A DNA stretch of 64,000 nucleotides from Roseivirga sp. E12 (GTDB lineage: Bacteria; Bacteroidota; Bacteroidia; Cytophagales; Cyclobacteriaceae). Below the pieces are notes generated by a model. That model was not told the origin of the DNA. It did not search any database and saw only the letters and a program-made list of their open reading frames with translations. This document shows positions 52,296-61,161 of this stretch, piece by piece (positions within the stretch are counted from its first letter, which is position 1; every line of letters begins with the position of its first letter). Location: NCBI RefSeq assembly GCF_017592825.1, contig NZ_JAGFMD010000009.1, forward strand, positions 145,439 through 209,438. Reading direction: 5' to 3'. The position numbers and the translations under genes are program-made.

Positions 52296-53530
52296 TAGTT
52301 CTTTGGTAAGAAAGTTAGGTGACTCATTTGGTCCTCGATCAGGGATTCATTCGCAATATCTTGTAGCTGCTCACTACTAATTGACCTAATGCTTTTTATA
52401 ATGCTTTCCAAACTATGCACCTTATTAAGATCAAGAATACTCTTTCCCATCATCAGCATTAGACTGGCATTGTTTTCTTCAGCCATTGCCAGCTGTCCAA
52501 CAAGCTGTTCCTTGGCTTTATGAAGTTGCAAGGTGCCCAGTTGCTTGTCACGCAACAACTTGAGTTCTTTTGAAATCAGCTTTTTACTTCTGTTTACCTG
52601 GCTCAGCTCTGTACCGTAGAAAATGGCAAACAAACCAGTGTCAGAGTATGGGTGATAGGCAGCCTCAATGTTATAGACGAAACCGTATTTCTCTCTAAGC
52701 GCGAGGTTCAAACGTGAGTTCATACCTGGACCTCCTAAGATATTCATAAGCATGAAAAATGGTAGTCTTCGCTTATCGTTCAAAGCATAAGCTGTGGTAC
52801 CAATAGCGCAATGCGCCTGCGTTATATTTCTTTTGATAACCTCCGAACTTGGCGTATACCCTTCGAAGGTGATTCGCTGTCTTTCGGCTTTGACATGAGG
52901 AATGGCTCCAAAATACTTTTCCGCAAGTTTTTTCACTCGCTTTAAAGGAACGTTACCGACACAGGAAAACACAATGCCTTCGGTATTCATATTAGCCTTC
53001 AGAAAGTCTTGGAAATCATTTCTATGAAACGATTTGACACTAGATGGAGTACCTAGGATATTTTTTCCTAGTGGGTGGTCTTTAAAAACTACATCATCAA
53101 ATTCATCCTGAATAGCATCCTCTGGGCTATCGTGGTATAGAGACATTTCTTCGAGGATCACACCTCTTTCATTCTCAATCTGTTTCTCTGGAAAAATAGA
53201 ATCAAAGGTGATGTCTTGAAGTAATTCAAAGGCACTTTCCATATGCTTTTCTAGCGCTGAAGCATAGAAGCATATTTTCTCTTTGGTCGTATAAGCGTTT
53301 AGCTCACCACCTACTGAATCAAGACGATTCAAGATATGGAAGGCCTTCCTTTTCTTTGTTCCTTTGAAGGCCATGTGCTCCCAGAAATGGGCAATCCCCA
53401 ACTGATCTTCACGCTCGTCCCTGCTTCCAATATCAAGCACAAAGCCACAGTGTACAATTTTTGTACTTGGTACTTCTTTGTGTACTATTCTAATGCCGTT
53501 TGGCAGTGTAAACAGGTTATAATCAAGCAT
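52295..53530 (-). CDS. M16-family zinc peptidase
   Basis: A 411-residue M16B (PqqL/mitochondrial processing peptidase-like) protein with the inverted zinc motif HFWEHMAFKGT (HxxEH) near residue 47 and the downstream Glu in ERGVILEEMS. The second half is the inactive M16 repeat. No signal peptide, so it probably acts in the cytoplasm. First in the operon with the methyltransferase, transglycosylase and DUF3078 genes. Confidence 0.93.
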   Translation of the reverse strand: MLDYNLFTLPNGIRIVHKEVPSTKIVHCGFVLDIGSRDEREDQLGIAHFWEHMAFKGTKKRKAFHILNRLDSVGGELNAYTTKEKICFYASALEKHMESAFELLQDITFDSIFPEKQIENERGVILEEMSLYHDSPEDAIQDEFDDVVFKDHPLGKNILGTPSSVKSFHRNDFQDFLKANMNTEGIVFSCVGNVPLKRVKKLAEKYFGAIPHVKAERQRITFEGYTPSSEVIKRNITQAHCAIGTTAYALNDKRRLPFFMLMNILGGPGMNSRLNLALREKYGFVYNIEAAYHPYSDTGLFAIFYGTELSQVNRSKKLISKELKLLRDKQLGTLQLHKAKEQLVGQLAMAEENNASLMLMMGKSILDLNKVHSLESIIKSIRSISSEQLQDIANESLIEDQMSHLTFLPKN

Positions 53531-53601
53531 CTCCGATTCTCCTCAATTCGGCAAAGATAATTATTTAATAAGCACTTAGAGAAAAGTATTAGCCTTTGTT
53601 A

Positions 53602-54648
53602 CTAAGCTACCTGTTGCTTTTCGACATAGTCTTTCATGCGCCCGAGATTGTGCATGGCCTGACCATAAATCATATCTGAAAATTCAACAGGTATAGGTTG
53701 ACGATCTCCAGTCAATGCTCGGAATGATAGACGGGTGCCATTTTCTGTTTTCTTGAGCTCGTAGTATGCCAGCATGGTCATGCCACTATTAACAGAGCGC
53801 GCTTTTTCTATATAGACGATCTGATCTCTTTCCCCTACATCTTGTAGCGTTTTAATATCGAAGGTATCTCCATCAAACTCACAGATGTGTGTACTTCCGA
53901 TACGGTTGATGCTAGAGTCCATTTTCATATCGATGAGACCATCCACAAAGTTTGACTTTTCACCATTATCCGTCAACACAGCATGTACTTCTTGTAATGG
54001 TGCTTCAATCTCGATGTCCATCACCCTCGCCAGGCCAAAAATTGACGAGTAATCCTCAGCACTTTCAGGATCTAATACATCTTCCTTTAGGTACCCAATT
54101 GGAGCATAACAGTAAGGTACTTTACCGATTAAATCATAATGGTCCTCACCTACTTCCCAATCTAATCCTGATTGCTCATCAGCAATATTATAGGCATCAG
54201 TAGCTAAAATATATTCTCTCGAAGGCACACTGTTCTTCATCAAACGATGGGCAATGATCATATCGGCACCCGAAAGCTTGGTAAACTGCGCTATCTTAAT
54301 TTCTTCAAACATGCCATAATGGACAATAAACTTTAGTGAAAGAGCGCTCGCATTATTACACGCACCACACCTGCAAACGCTATCTCTTTCTATGACCTTT
54401 AAGAAGTAATGAAAGTTCTTGAAGGCCTGGCTACAAATTGCTTCAATTTCCTCGAGGCTCACCCTGCCATTAGCGTAAGTCAATAAAGCATCTCCTTCTA
54501 TCTCGGCCAACGTAAATTTTGACTGAACAGAATCCGCAATTACCTGCAGTAATTCATTGATAATATGCGTGCTATGACTCAATTCGGTTTTAGTCATAAA
54601 ACTGGTATATCCGCTTATATCTGGTATCAGTATGGTGGCTTGTTGCAT
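53602..54648 (-). CDS. DUF2652 protein (cyclase-homology and SRPBCC-like)
   Basis: A 348-residue cytoplasmic protein. The first approximately 195 residues resemble nucleotide cyclase homology (ILIPDISGYTSFM, AEIEGDALLTY, FIVHYGMFEEIKI, LSGADMIIAHRLMKN) and match DUF2652; residues about 205-335 look like a SRPBCC ligand pocket (ADLIDMKMDSSINRIGSTH-like). Metal residues of active cyclases are partly absent. It is divergent from the GT9 gene, 76 bp apart. Confidence 0.88.
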   Translation of the reverse strand: MQQATILIPDISGYTSFMTKTELSHSTHIINELLQVIADSVQSKFTLAEIEGDALLTYANGRVSLEEIEAICSQAFKNFHYFLKVIERDSVCRCGACNNASALSLKFIVHYGMFEEIKIAQFTKLSGADMIIAHRLMKNSVPSREYILATDAYNIADEQSGLDWEVGEDHYDLIGKVPYCYAPIGYLKEDVLDPESAEDYSSIFGLARVMDIEIEAPLQEVHAVLTDNGEKSNFVDGLIDMKMDSSINRIGSTHICEFDGDTFDIKTLQDVGERDQIVYIEKARSVNSGMTMLAYYELKKTENGTRLSFRALTGDRQPIPVEFSDMIYGQAMHNLGRMKDYVEKQQVA

Positions 54649-54700
54649 GCTAAGTTTCGATCTAAAACAGTGAACACATTTTTCGGAAAATCAATTCCTT

Positions 54701-54708
54701 TATATTTG
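54701..54708 (+). promoter_or_regulatory. TAnnTTTG-type -7 box before the GT9 gene
   Basis: TATATTTG, the Bacteroidota -7 box, lies 16 bp before the preferred ATG at 54725. No clear TTG -33 element was found at the expected distance. Confidence 0.35.
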
Positions 54709-54724
54709 AGTGAATTCACTATCA

Positions 54725-55717
54725 ATGGCAATTCGTCAAATACTCGTTATTCAAACTGCCTTTATCGGAGACGTTATTTTGGCTACTGGGTTGCTAGAAA
54801 AACTACATTCTAAATTTCCTGAAGCAGAAATAGACTTTCTCGTCCGTAAAGGCAATGAGAGTTTAATGAACGAACACCCCTTTGTAAGGGAGACAATTGT
54901 CTGGGATAAAAAGGGTGGAAAGTATAGAAATCTGTTCAAGCTGATCGGAAGAGTTCGAAAAACGAGGTATGACTTAGCTGTGAATGTTCAGCGATTTGCC
55001 AATTCTGGTTTGATCACTGCTCTATCCAAAGCTGGTTTGAAGATTGGCTTCGACAAAAACCCATTCTCATGGGCCTTCGATGAAAAGATTCCTCATGAAA
55101 TTGGAAATGGGGTTCATGAAGTGGTTAGGAACCATGACCTGATTCGTAAGCTTACCGATGATGAACATTGCAAACCAAAGCTTTATCCCTCGGAGCAGAA
55201 CTTTGAATCCATCCAGCAATGGCAAGAGCAACCTTATGTCTGTATAGCTCCAGCGTCCGTCTGGTTTACCAAGCAATTCCCTAAAGAGAAGTGGATTGAA
55301 CTAATTAAAGCCTTGCCATTTGAAGGCAATATTTATCTGCTTGGCGCCCCTTCGGATAAAGATTTATGCGATGAAATCAGTCAGAAGTCTGAACGCGGCA
55401 ATGCTCACAATCTCTGTGGGCAACTCTCACTGTTGCAGTCAACAGCTCTAATGAAAGGGGCTCAAATGAACTATGTCAACGACAGTGCTCCAATGCATCT
55501 GGCCTCGGCCATAAATGCAAAAACGTGCGCCATATTCTGTTCTACTATCCCAGAATTTGGATTTGGCCCATTGGCTGATGGATGCCATGTTGTTCAGGTG
55601 GAAGAAGCACTCGACTGCCGTCCTTGCGGACTGCATGGAAAAAAGGCATGTCCTAAAGGCCATTTCAAATGTGGTTTTGATATCACCACCCAACAACTTA
55701 TTTCAGTTTTAAACTGA
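54725..55717 (+). CDS. Family 9 glycosyltransferase (heptosyltransferase-like)
   Basis: The ATG at 54725 is preferred to the GTG 15 bp upstream because it directly precedes the GT9 start pattern (IRQILVIQTAFIGDVILATG). The second domain shows APASVWFTKQFPKEKWIELI and NDSAPMHLASAINAKTCAIFC, typical of family 9 LPS core transferases. A Cys-rich end (CRPCGLHGKKACPKG) follows. It adds sugars to the LPS core at the inner membrane. Confidence 0.9.
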   Translation: MAIRQILVIQTAFIGDVILATGLLEKLHSKFPEAEIDFLVRKGNESLMNEHPFVRETIVWDKKGGKYRNLFKLIGRVRKTRYDLAVNVQRFANSGLITALSKAGLKIGFDKNPFSWAFDEKIPHEIGNGVHEVVRNHDLIRKLTDDEHCKPKLYPSEQNFESIQQWQEQPYVCIAPASVWFTKQFPKEKWIELIKALPFEGNIYLLGAPSDKDLCDEISQKSERGNAHNLCGQLSLLQSTALMKGAQMNYVNDSAPMHLASAINAKTCAIFCSTIPEFGFGPLADGCHVVQVEEALDCRPCGLHGKKACPKGHFKCGFDITTQQLISVLN

Positions 55718-55788
55718 CACACAAAAGAACCCTTCTTTTTCTCAGCATTTCCTGCTTAATTCGTTGCACCACCATTTGAGATAATGCC

Positions 55789-57078
55789 ATGAGATACGAA
55801 CACATTGGGAAAGACCTCTTCATAAGGAATAGAGAAAAGCTTAAGGCTAAAATGAAGCCTAATTCCATTGCCATTATTTGTTCAAATGATATAATGCCTA
55901 CCAATGCGGACGGCACAATGGCATTCCGTCAAAACAGCAACTTGCTTTACTTTTCGGGTATCGATCAAGAAGAGTCTGTTCTAATTATTGCTCCCGATTT
56001 TCCTGACCCCAAAATGAGGGAAGTACTCTTTTTGAGAGAAACCAGCGAGTTAATTGCAGTTTGGGAAGGGCACAAGTACACTATGGAAGAGGCCACTGAA
56101 ACTTCTGGTGTATCGACTATTATGTGGAATGAAAAATTTGAAAGCACACTTAATACCCTCCTGGCTGAAACCGACAATATTTACCTATATAATAATGAGC
56201 ACATCCGCAACGGATCTGAAGTAGAGACTAGAACGGATAGGTTCAATAAGTGGTGCCGAGAAAAATACGCCAATTACGAGTTTGAGCGATTAGCTCCAAT
56301 AGCCTACAACTTAAGAACTGTAAAGGAAGCCCGGGAAATAGAACTCCTTCAAACCGCTTGTGATCTTACCGATCAAGGGTTCCGTAGAATTTTAGAATAC
56401 GTTAAGCCGGGTGTTTGGGAATACGAAGTAGAAGCGGAATACCTCCATGAATTTGTTAAAAACAAGTCCAAAGGTTTTGCCTACACTCCGATAATTGCTG
56501 GAGGAGGCAACGCTTGTGTTTTGCATTACATCGAGAATAAGGATCAACTGCAAGACGGGGATTTGCTTTTGATGGATGTCGGTGCGGAGTATGCCAACTA
56601 CAATGCAGATATGACACGAAGCATTCCGGTAAATGGACGATTTACGGATAGGCAAAAGGATGTCTACAACGCAGTGCTAAGGGTTAAGAATGAAGCAACC
56701 GCTTTGTTGACACCCGGAAATAGTATTCCGGATTATCATAAGGAAGTTGGCAATATCATGACCAGAGAGTTGTTGGGCCTTGGATTAATAGACCAAACGG
56801 ATATTAAAAATGAAGACCCTGAATGGCCAGCATACAAGAAGTACTTTATGCATGGCACTTCGCACCATATAGGTCTAGATGTTCATGATGTAGCGAGCAT
56901 TTATACAGATTTTAAGCCAGGCATGGTCTTTACCGTTGAACCAGGAATCTATATACCTGAAGAAAACCTTGGGGTTAGAATTGAAGATGATATCGTGATT
57001 ACAGAAGATGGACATCATAATTTAATGCGCAATATCCCAATTGAGGTGGAAGAAATTGAAGACCTTATGAATTCCTAG
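55789..57078 (+). CDS. Xaa-Pro aminopeptidase (M24 family)
   Basis: A 429-residue pita-bread peptidase. An N-terminal creatinase-like domain (about 1-170) precedes the catalytic domain with metal ligands in LLMDVGAEYANYNADMTRS (two Asp), MHGTSHHIGLDVHD (His), VFTVEPGIY (Glu) and GVRIEDDIVIT (Glu). It removes N-terminal residues before proline in the cytoplasm. The GNAT gene begins 1 bp after its stop. Confidence 0.95.
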   Translation: MRYEHIGKDLFIRNREKLKAKMKPNSIAIICSNDIMPTNADGTMAFRQNSNLLYFSGIDQEESVLIIAPDFPDPKMREVLFLRETSELIAVWEGHKYTMEEATETSGVSTIMWNEKFESTLNTLLAETDNIYLYNNEHIRNGSEVETRTDRFNKWCREKYANYEFERLAPIAYNLRTVKEAREIELLQTACDLTDQGFRRILEYVKPGVWEYEVEAEYLHEFVKNKSKGFAYTPIIAGGGNACVLHYIENKDQLQDGDLLLMDVGAEYANYNADMTRSIPVNGRFTDRQKDVYNAVLRVKNEATALLTPGNSIPDYHKEVGNIMTRELLGLGLIDQTDIKNEDPEWPAYKKYFMHGTSHHIGLDVHDVASIYTDFKPGMVFTVEPGIYIPEENLGVRIEDDIVITEDGHHNLMRNIPIEVEEIEDLMNS

Positions 57079-57079
57079 A

Positions 57080-57520
57080 ATGGAGGTCCAAATTGTTGAA
57101 ACTTCCATTGTTGAAGCAATTGACTTGTTGCAATTACTCCCTGAGTTCCAGGACATGCGTGACAATCCCTATTATCAGGAACGCATAGAAAACAGCAAAA
57201 GCTTGACCCTTTTAGCAACGATCGATTCGAAACCCATAGCCTGTAAAGTTGGATATGACAAGTTCAAGGATGGGTCTTTCTATAGCTGGCTTGGAGGAGT
57301 ATTGCCGAAATACCGAAGGTTGGGTATTGCTAAAGCATTGGCAGATAAACAAGAAGACTGGGCAAAGAGTGAAGGCTTTAAAAGTATTAAGTTTAAAACC
57401 TTAAACCGGCATAAAGGCATGCTCATTTTCGCCATCAAGAACGGCTTCAAAATCTATAGTACTAAGTCAAAGGATGAGTTTGACAATTATCGAATTGAAA
57501 TGATTAAAGATCTATTATGA
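57080..57520 (+). CDS. GNAT acetyltransferase
   Basis: A 146-residue GNAT protein. Acetyl-CoA binding motif YRRLGIAKALADKQ (RxxGxA, about residues 78-91), preceded by a strand SFYSWLGGVLP and followed by KFKTLNRHKGMLIFAIKNGF. It overlaps the RidA gene by 4 bp (ATGA), so the aminopeptidase, GNAT and RidA genes form an operon. Substrate unknown. Confidence 0.9.
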   Translation: MEVQIVETSIVEAIDLLQLLPEFQDMRDNPYYQERIENSKSLTLLATIDSKPIACKVGYDKFKDGSFYSWLGGVLPKYRRLGIAKALADKQEDWAKSEGFKSIKFKTLNRHKGMLIFAIKNGFKIYSTKSKDEFDNYRIEMIKDLL

Positions 57521-57930
57521 GTGAAAAATTTAATAGTCAAAAAGCACCAGAACCAGTAGGTCTATACCCTCATGCCAGAAGAGTTGGGGAGTTGCTGTTC
57601 TTATCAGGTGTTGGCCCACGCGAAAGAGGAACAAAGCAAATACCTGGAGTAACACTAGATGATGCTGGAAACATCATTGGCTATGACATTGAAACGCAAT
57701 GCAGATCGGTATTTAACAACGTAAAACTCATACTTGAAGCTTCGGGCAGCAGCTGGGACAAACTCGTAGATGTCACTGTTTTTCTGACCAATATGAAAGA
57801 TGACTTTAAGATCTACAATAAAATCTATGCTGAGTACTTCAAGGAAAATCAGCCCTGCCGCACCACTGTAGAGATCAATTGCCTACCAACCCCCATTGCC
57901 ATAGAATTAAAGTGCATCGCCACAGTTTAA
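57517..57930 (+). CDS. RidA-family deaminase (2-aminomuconate deaminase-like)
   Basis: A 137-residue RidA/YjgF trimer protein. The N-terminal VGLYPHARRVGELLFLSGVG and the GSSWDKLVDVTVFLTNMK stretch are family motifs; the active-site Arg is in CRTTVEINCLP. The N-terminus and GTKQIPGV stretch resemble 2-aminomuconate deaminases of the kynurenine pathway, but RidA (2-iminoacid hydrolysis) is equally possible. No kynurenine genes are in view. Confidence 0.88.
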   Translation: MSEKFNSQKAPEPVGLYPHARRVGELLFLSGVGPRERGTKQIPGVTLDDAGNIIGYDIETQCRSVFNNVKLILEASGSSWDKLVDVTVFLTNMKDDFKIYNKIYAEYFKENQPCRTTVEINCLPTPIAIELKCIATV

Positions 57931-57989
57931 GACATTCCTAAGCATTTGCTTATCTTCATGAGGAAACACTTCAACCTCAGACCAAGAAG

Positions 57990-60377
57990 ATGATCAATTT
58001 TTTTAAAAGAATCTGGAAAGCCTTTGTTGGATTTTTAAAGAAGCTTAAGCCAGGTCCAGTGGCCTGGAAAGGCGCCAATAAAGCCATAGGCACTACTGTA
58101 GTTATCATTTGGGTCATCGCCTCAATGATGATGTTTGTCACCCAGCCGCAGACCTACTTCGGTATTTTGATGGTACTACTGGGTCTCATCATTGCCATTC
58201 TAATGGGTGCCGGAGCCCTCCTGGCGCGCCTTCTTGTTAAGAAGATGAACAAAGGCCTATTCTGGGTAATTCCAGGAGCTTTTTTCTTGATGTCTTTTGT
58301 TTTTGGGATTGGCAGTCTGAGCTGGAAGTTTCCAGTTTTGGTAATCGTCTTTGCCGGAGCCCTTGGTGCGGGAATTTTTACCCTTACCAAAAAGGCAAGG
58401 TCAGAATTGACCCTACTCCAAAAGATAGTCGCTTCAACAGGTAGCCTATTAGGAATTGCAGGTTTGGTCTGGGGACTTATTTGGCTAGCTGACACAGGCT
58501 TCAAACCCGAAGTTGAACATATCAATGCCGCTAAAAAATCAGAATACCGGCCGGAACACATTCAGCTTCCAGATCCATCGGAACCTGGCCCATACCAAGT
58601 GGAATACCTGACATATGGAAGTGGCAAAGACAAGCATCGGGACGAATTTGGGTCGGATGCCACTATTATCACCGATTCTATAGACGGTTCCCGGCTACTT
58701 TCTGGTTGGAAAGCAACGCCTGGAAAATTAAGAACATGGTACTGGGGCTTTGACGATAAGGCACTCCCCATTAATGGGCGGGTTTGGTATCCGAAAGGTG
58801 AAGGCCCGTTTCCTTTAGCACTGATTGTGCATGGCAATCACAGTATGTTTGATTTCTCCGATCCTGGATACGATTACTTGGGAGAACTCTTAGCGAGTCA
58901 GGGAATAATAATGGCCAGTGTGGACGAAAACTTTATCAATAGTGGTTGGACTGACTATATCGGTGATGGTCTAAATGAAGAAAATGATGCTCGAGGATGG
59001 CTTTTGTTAGAACATCTCAAGTATTGGAAAAAGTGGAACAATACCGAGGGTGGCATATTTAATGGAAAGGTAGACATGGAAAACCTAGCTGTAATGGGTC
59101 ACTCAAGAGGAGGAGAAGCGGCAGCAGTAGCAGGCTTTTTCAACAGGCTTCCGTTTTATCCAGATGACGCAAAGCAGGTTTTCGATTTTGATTTTAATAT
59201 CAAGGCAGTGGTTTCAATAGCTCCCGTTGATGGGCAGTATAGACCGGGTAATGTGAGCACACCACTAGAGAATGTGAACTACCTGGTTATCCATGGAGCC
59301 AATGACGGAGATGTGCAATCTTTCGCTGGCCTTCGGCAATATGAGCGCTTGGAGTTCAATGACTCATCTGACTATTTCAAATCTGCAGTGTACGTCTACG
59401 GAGCCAATCATGGACAATTCAATACCACTTGGGGAAATCGAGATTCAGGATTTCCCTTTGGATCATTACTCAATGTTGATGCATTGCTTCCAATGGAAGA
59501 TCAGCTGAAGATAGGTCAGGTTTATATCAGTGCATTTCTACAGACTAATTTACAAGGCGAAAAAGGGTACGAGCCTTTGTTTAGAGATCACAGGGCAGGT
59601 GAGCAATGGCTTCCAGAAACCATTTATCTTAATCAATATGAGTCATCGGACTGGAAAGTCCTTGCTGACTTTGAAGAAGATTTAGATTTGACTACGACTT
59701 CTTCCAAAGGTCGAATCAAGACAGAAAACCTTACAGTTTGGAAAGAGCAAATTGTAGGTATGAAGTGGGGTAATAGAGGCACTAGAGCAGCCTACATTGG
59801 TTGGGATAGTTTGGCTTACGAGGCTGATACCGCAAGTTTCGAATTAGCTTTTCATGACTTGATAGATGCGACTTCCACCTCCTACTTAACTTTTGAAATG
59901 TCCGAAGCCAAAGGCAGCACCTATCCTGATAAAAAGCGAGATGCCGACAGGAAGAAAAAAGAGCAAGGGGATGAAGAAGAGGAAAAGAACAATGATGTAG
60001 AAGAAGAGAAGAAGGAAGAATCTGAAGAGAAAGAGGAGGAGAAGGAAGACAAGGAGGAGGAGAAGGAGGATGAGAAGAAAAAAGCACCTGAACCAATCGA
60101 CTTCACCATTGAATTAGTGGATGAAAACGGTAATGCAACCAGCTTTAAACTTAGTGACTATAGCTACTTACAACGACAATTATCAGTGGACGTATTGAAG
60201 AACAAGGAGCTTCAAAGTACCAAAAGGTCTGAAGCAGTCTACAATACATTTTTCATTGACTTGAGTAAATTTTTGAACTCAGAAGACTTTGATGCCAAGG
60301 CCATCAGAACGATAAAATTCGTGTTTGATCAGAGTAAAAAAGGGGTGATTATCTTGGATAAAATTGCAGTTCATTAG
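57990..60377 (+). CDS. Membrane-anchored alpha/beta hydrolase with acidic tract
   Basis: A 795-residue protein. Five hydrophobic segments cover about residues 30-48, 52-74, 88-108, 112-130 and 148-168. The hydrolase domain follows: IVHGNHSMFDFSD (oxyanion region), nucleophile elbow GHSRGGEAA (about 370), and HGANDG plus VYGANHGQFN for the Asp/His pair, similar to chlorophyllase and cutinase-like enzymes. A low-complexity stretch of Glu and Lys (about 648-698) separates it from a C-terminal beta-sandwich-like region. It probably cleaves esters at the periplasmic face. Confidence 0.85.
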   Translation: MINFFKRIWKAFVGFLKKLKPGPVAWKGANKAIGTTVVIIWVIASMMMFVTQPQTYFGILMVLLGLIIAILMGAGALLARLLVKKMNKGLFWVIPGAFFLMSFVFGIGSLSWKFPVLVIVFAGALGAGIFTLTKKARSELTLLQKIVASTGSLLGIAGLVWGLIWLADTGFKPEVEHINAAKKSEYRPEHIQLPDPSEPGPYQVEYLTYGSGKDKHRDEFGSDATIITDSIDGSRLLSGWKATPGKLRTWYWGFDDKALPINGRVWYPKGEGPFPLALIVHGNHSMFDFSDPGYDYLGELLASQGIIMASVDENFINSGWTDYIGDGLNEENDARGWLLLEHLKYWKKWNNTEGGIFNGKVDMENLAVMGHSRGGEAAAVAGFFNRLPFYPDDAKQVFDFDFNIKAVVSIAPVDGQYRPGNVSTPLENVNYLVIHGANDGDVQSFAGLRQYERLEFNDSSDYFKSAVYVYGANHGQFNTTWGNRDSGFPFGSLLNVDALLPMEDQLKIGQVYISAFLQTNLQGEKGYEPLFRDHRAGEQWLPETIYLNQYESSDWKVLADFEEDLDLTTTSSKGRIKTENLTVWKEQIVGMKWGNRGTRAAYIGWDSLAYEADTASFELAFHDLIDATSTSYLTFEMSEAKGSTYPDKKRDADRKKKEQGDEEEEKNNDVEEEKKEESEEKEEEKEDKEEEKEDEKKKAPEPIDFTIELVDENGNATSFKLSDYSYLQRQLSVDVLKNKELQSTKRSEAVYNTFFIDLSKFLNSEDFDAKAIRTIKFVFDQSKKGVIILDKIAVH

Positions 60378-60540
60378 AACCCAATCCTTCCATTTTACTA
60401 ACAAACCCTCCCAAATTGGGAACACATTTAAATGCTCTGTTGAGCCAAAAGTCCAAATTTTAGTCAGAAAGTAGGGTTTCTCTTGAGCATGACGTACTGG
60501 TATATGTATTGCAGGACTACTTGCAAACAAACTGACCAAA

Positions 60541-61092
60541 ATGAGTACGTTAAACTACAATATCCAGAGTTCCTTACTCGCACCATTGAGTAATATAGGT
60601 AGTGGCATTTTACTAAGATTATTGAAGCCCTTCAGCATTGGGGATTTTATCGAAATCGATGGTCAAGTAGGATCTATTGAAAGAAGTGGTCTGCAAAAAA
60701 CCACCATCAAAAAAGTAGATGGCTCAGAATTGAAAGTCAACAACTCTATTTTTTATCAAAGAGACCTTCATAACCTAACAAGCAAAAACATTATTGCTCT
60801 AGACCTAAAGATTGGCGTTAGCTATCAAAGCAATATGACTAAAGTGAAAGAAGAAATCATGACTTTTTTCACTCAACACGAACGACTCCTTAATTCACCT
60901 AAGGCTAAAATTCAAGTATCAAAAATCAAGAACGATTTTGTAGAGTTATCTATTAAACCTTGGTGCCTTCTAGATGATTTCTTGGACTTAGATGCTCATT
61001 TAGAATCTCAATTAGCTCAGTATTTGGTATCCAAGAATGTTGTCTTGGAAGAAGAACAGCCTATTTTTTCCGAAACAAAAATGCTTGCCTAA
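60541..61092 (+). CDS. MscS-like fragment lacking the N-terminal membrane helices
   Basis: A 183-residue protein containing the MscS TM3b-like helix and beta domain (NIGSGILLRLLKPFSIGDFIEIDG, about residues 20-43, then GQVGSIERSG) and the cytoplasmic alpha/beta part. TM1, TM2 and TM3a are missing. The frame upstream of the ATG (GICIAGLLANKLTK before Met) still looks like TM3a but contains stops, so this is probably the 3' part of a broken MscS gene; a stand-alone protein is the alternative. Confidence 0.65.
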   Translation: MSTLNYNIQSSLLAPLSNIGSGILLRLLKPFSIGDFIEIDGQVGSIERSGLQKTTIKKVDGSELKVNNSIFYQRDLHNLTSKNIIALDLKIGVSYQSNMTKVKEEIMTFFTQHERLLNSPKAKIQVSKIKNDFVELSIKPWCLLDDFLDLDAHLESQLAQYLVSKNVVLEEEQPIFSETKMLA

Positions 61093-61135
61093 ATTTTAAT
61101 CTATTCAATCACTGATACAAATATCTCTTAACAGA

Positions 61136-61143
61136 TATATTTG
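61136..61143 (+). promoter_or_regulatory. TAnnTTTG-type -7 box before rmuC
   Basis: TATATTTG lies 18 bp before the ATG at 61162. No matching TTG at the -33 position was found. Confidence 0.35.
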
Positions 61144-61161
61144 TAGAAACTCAGTGTATTG

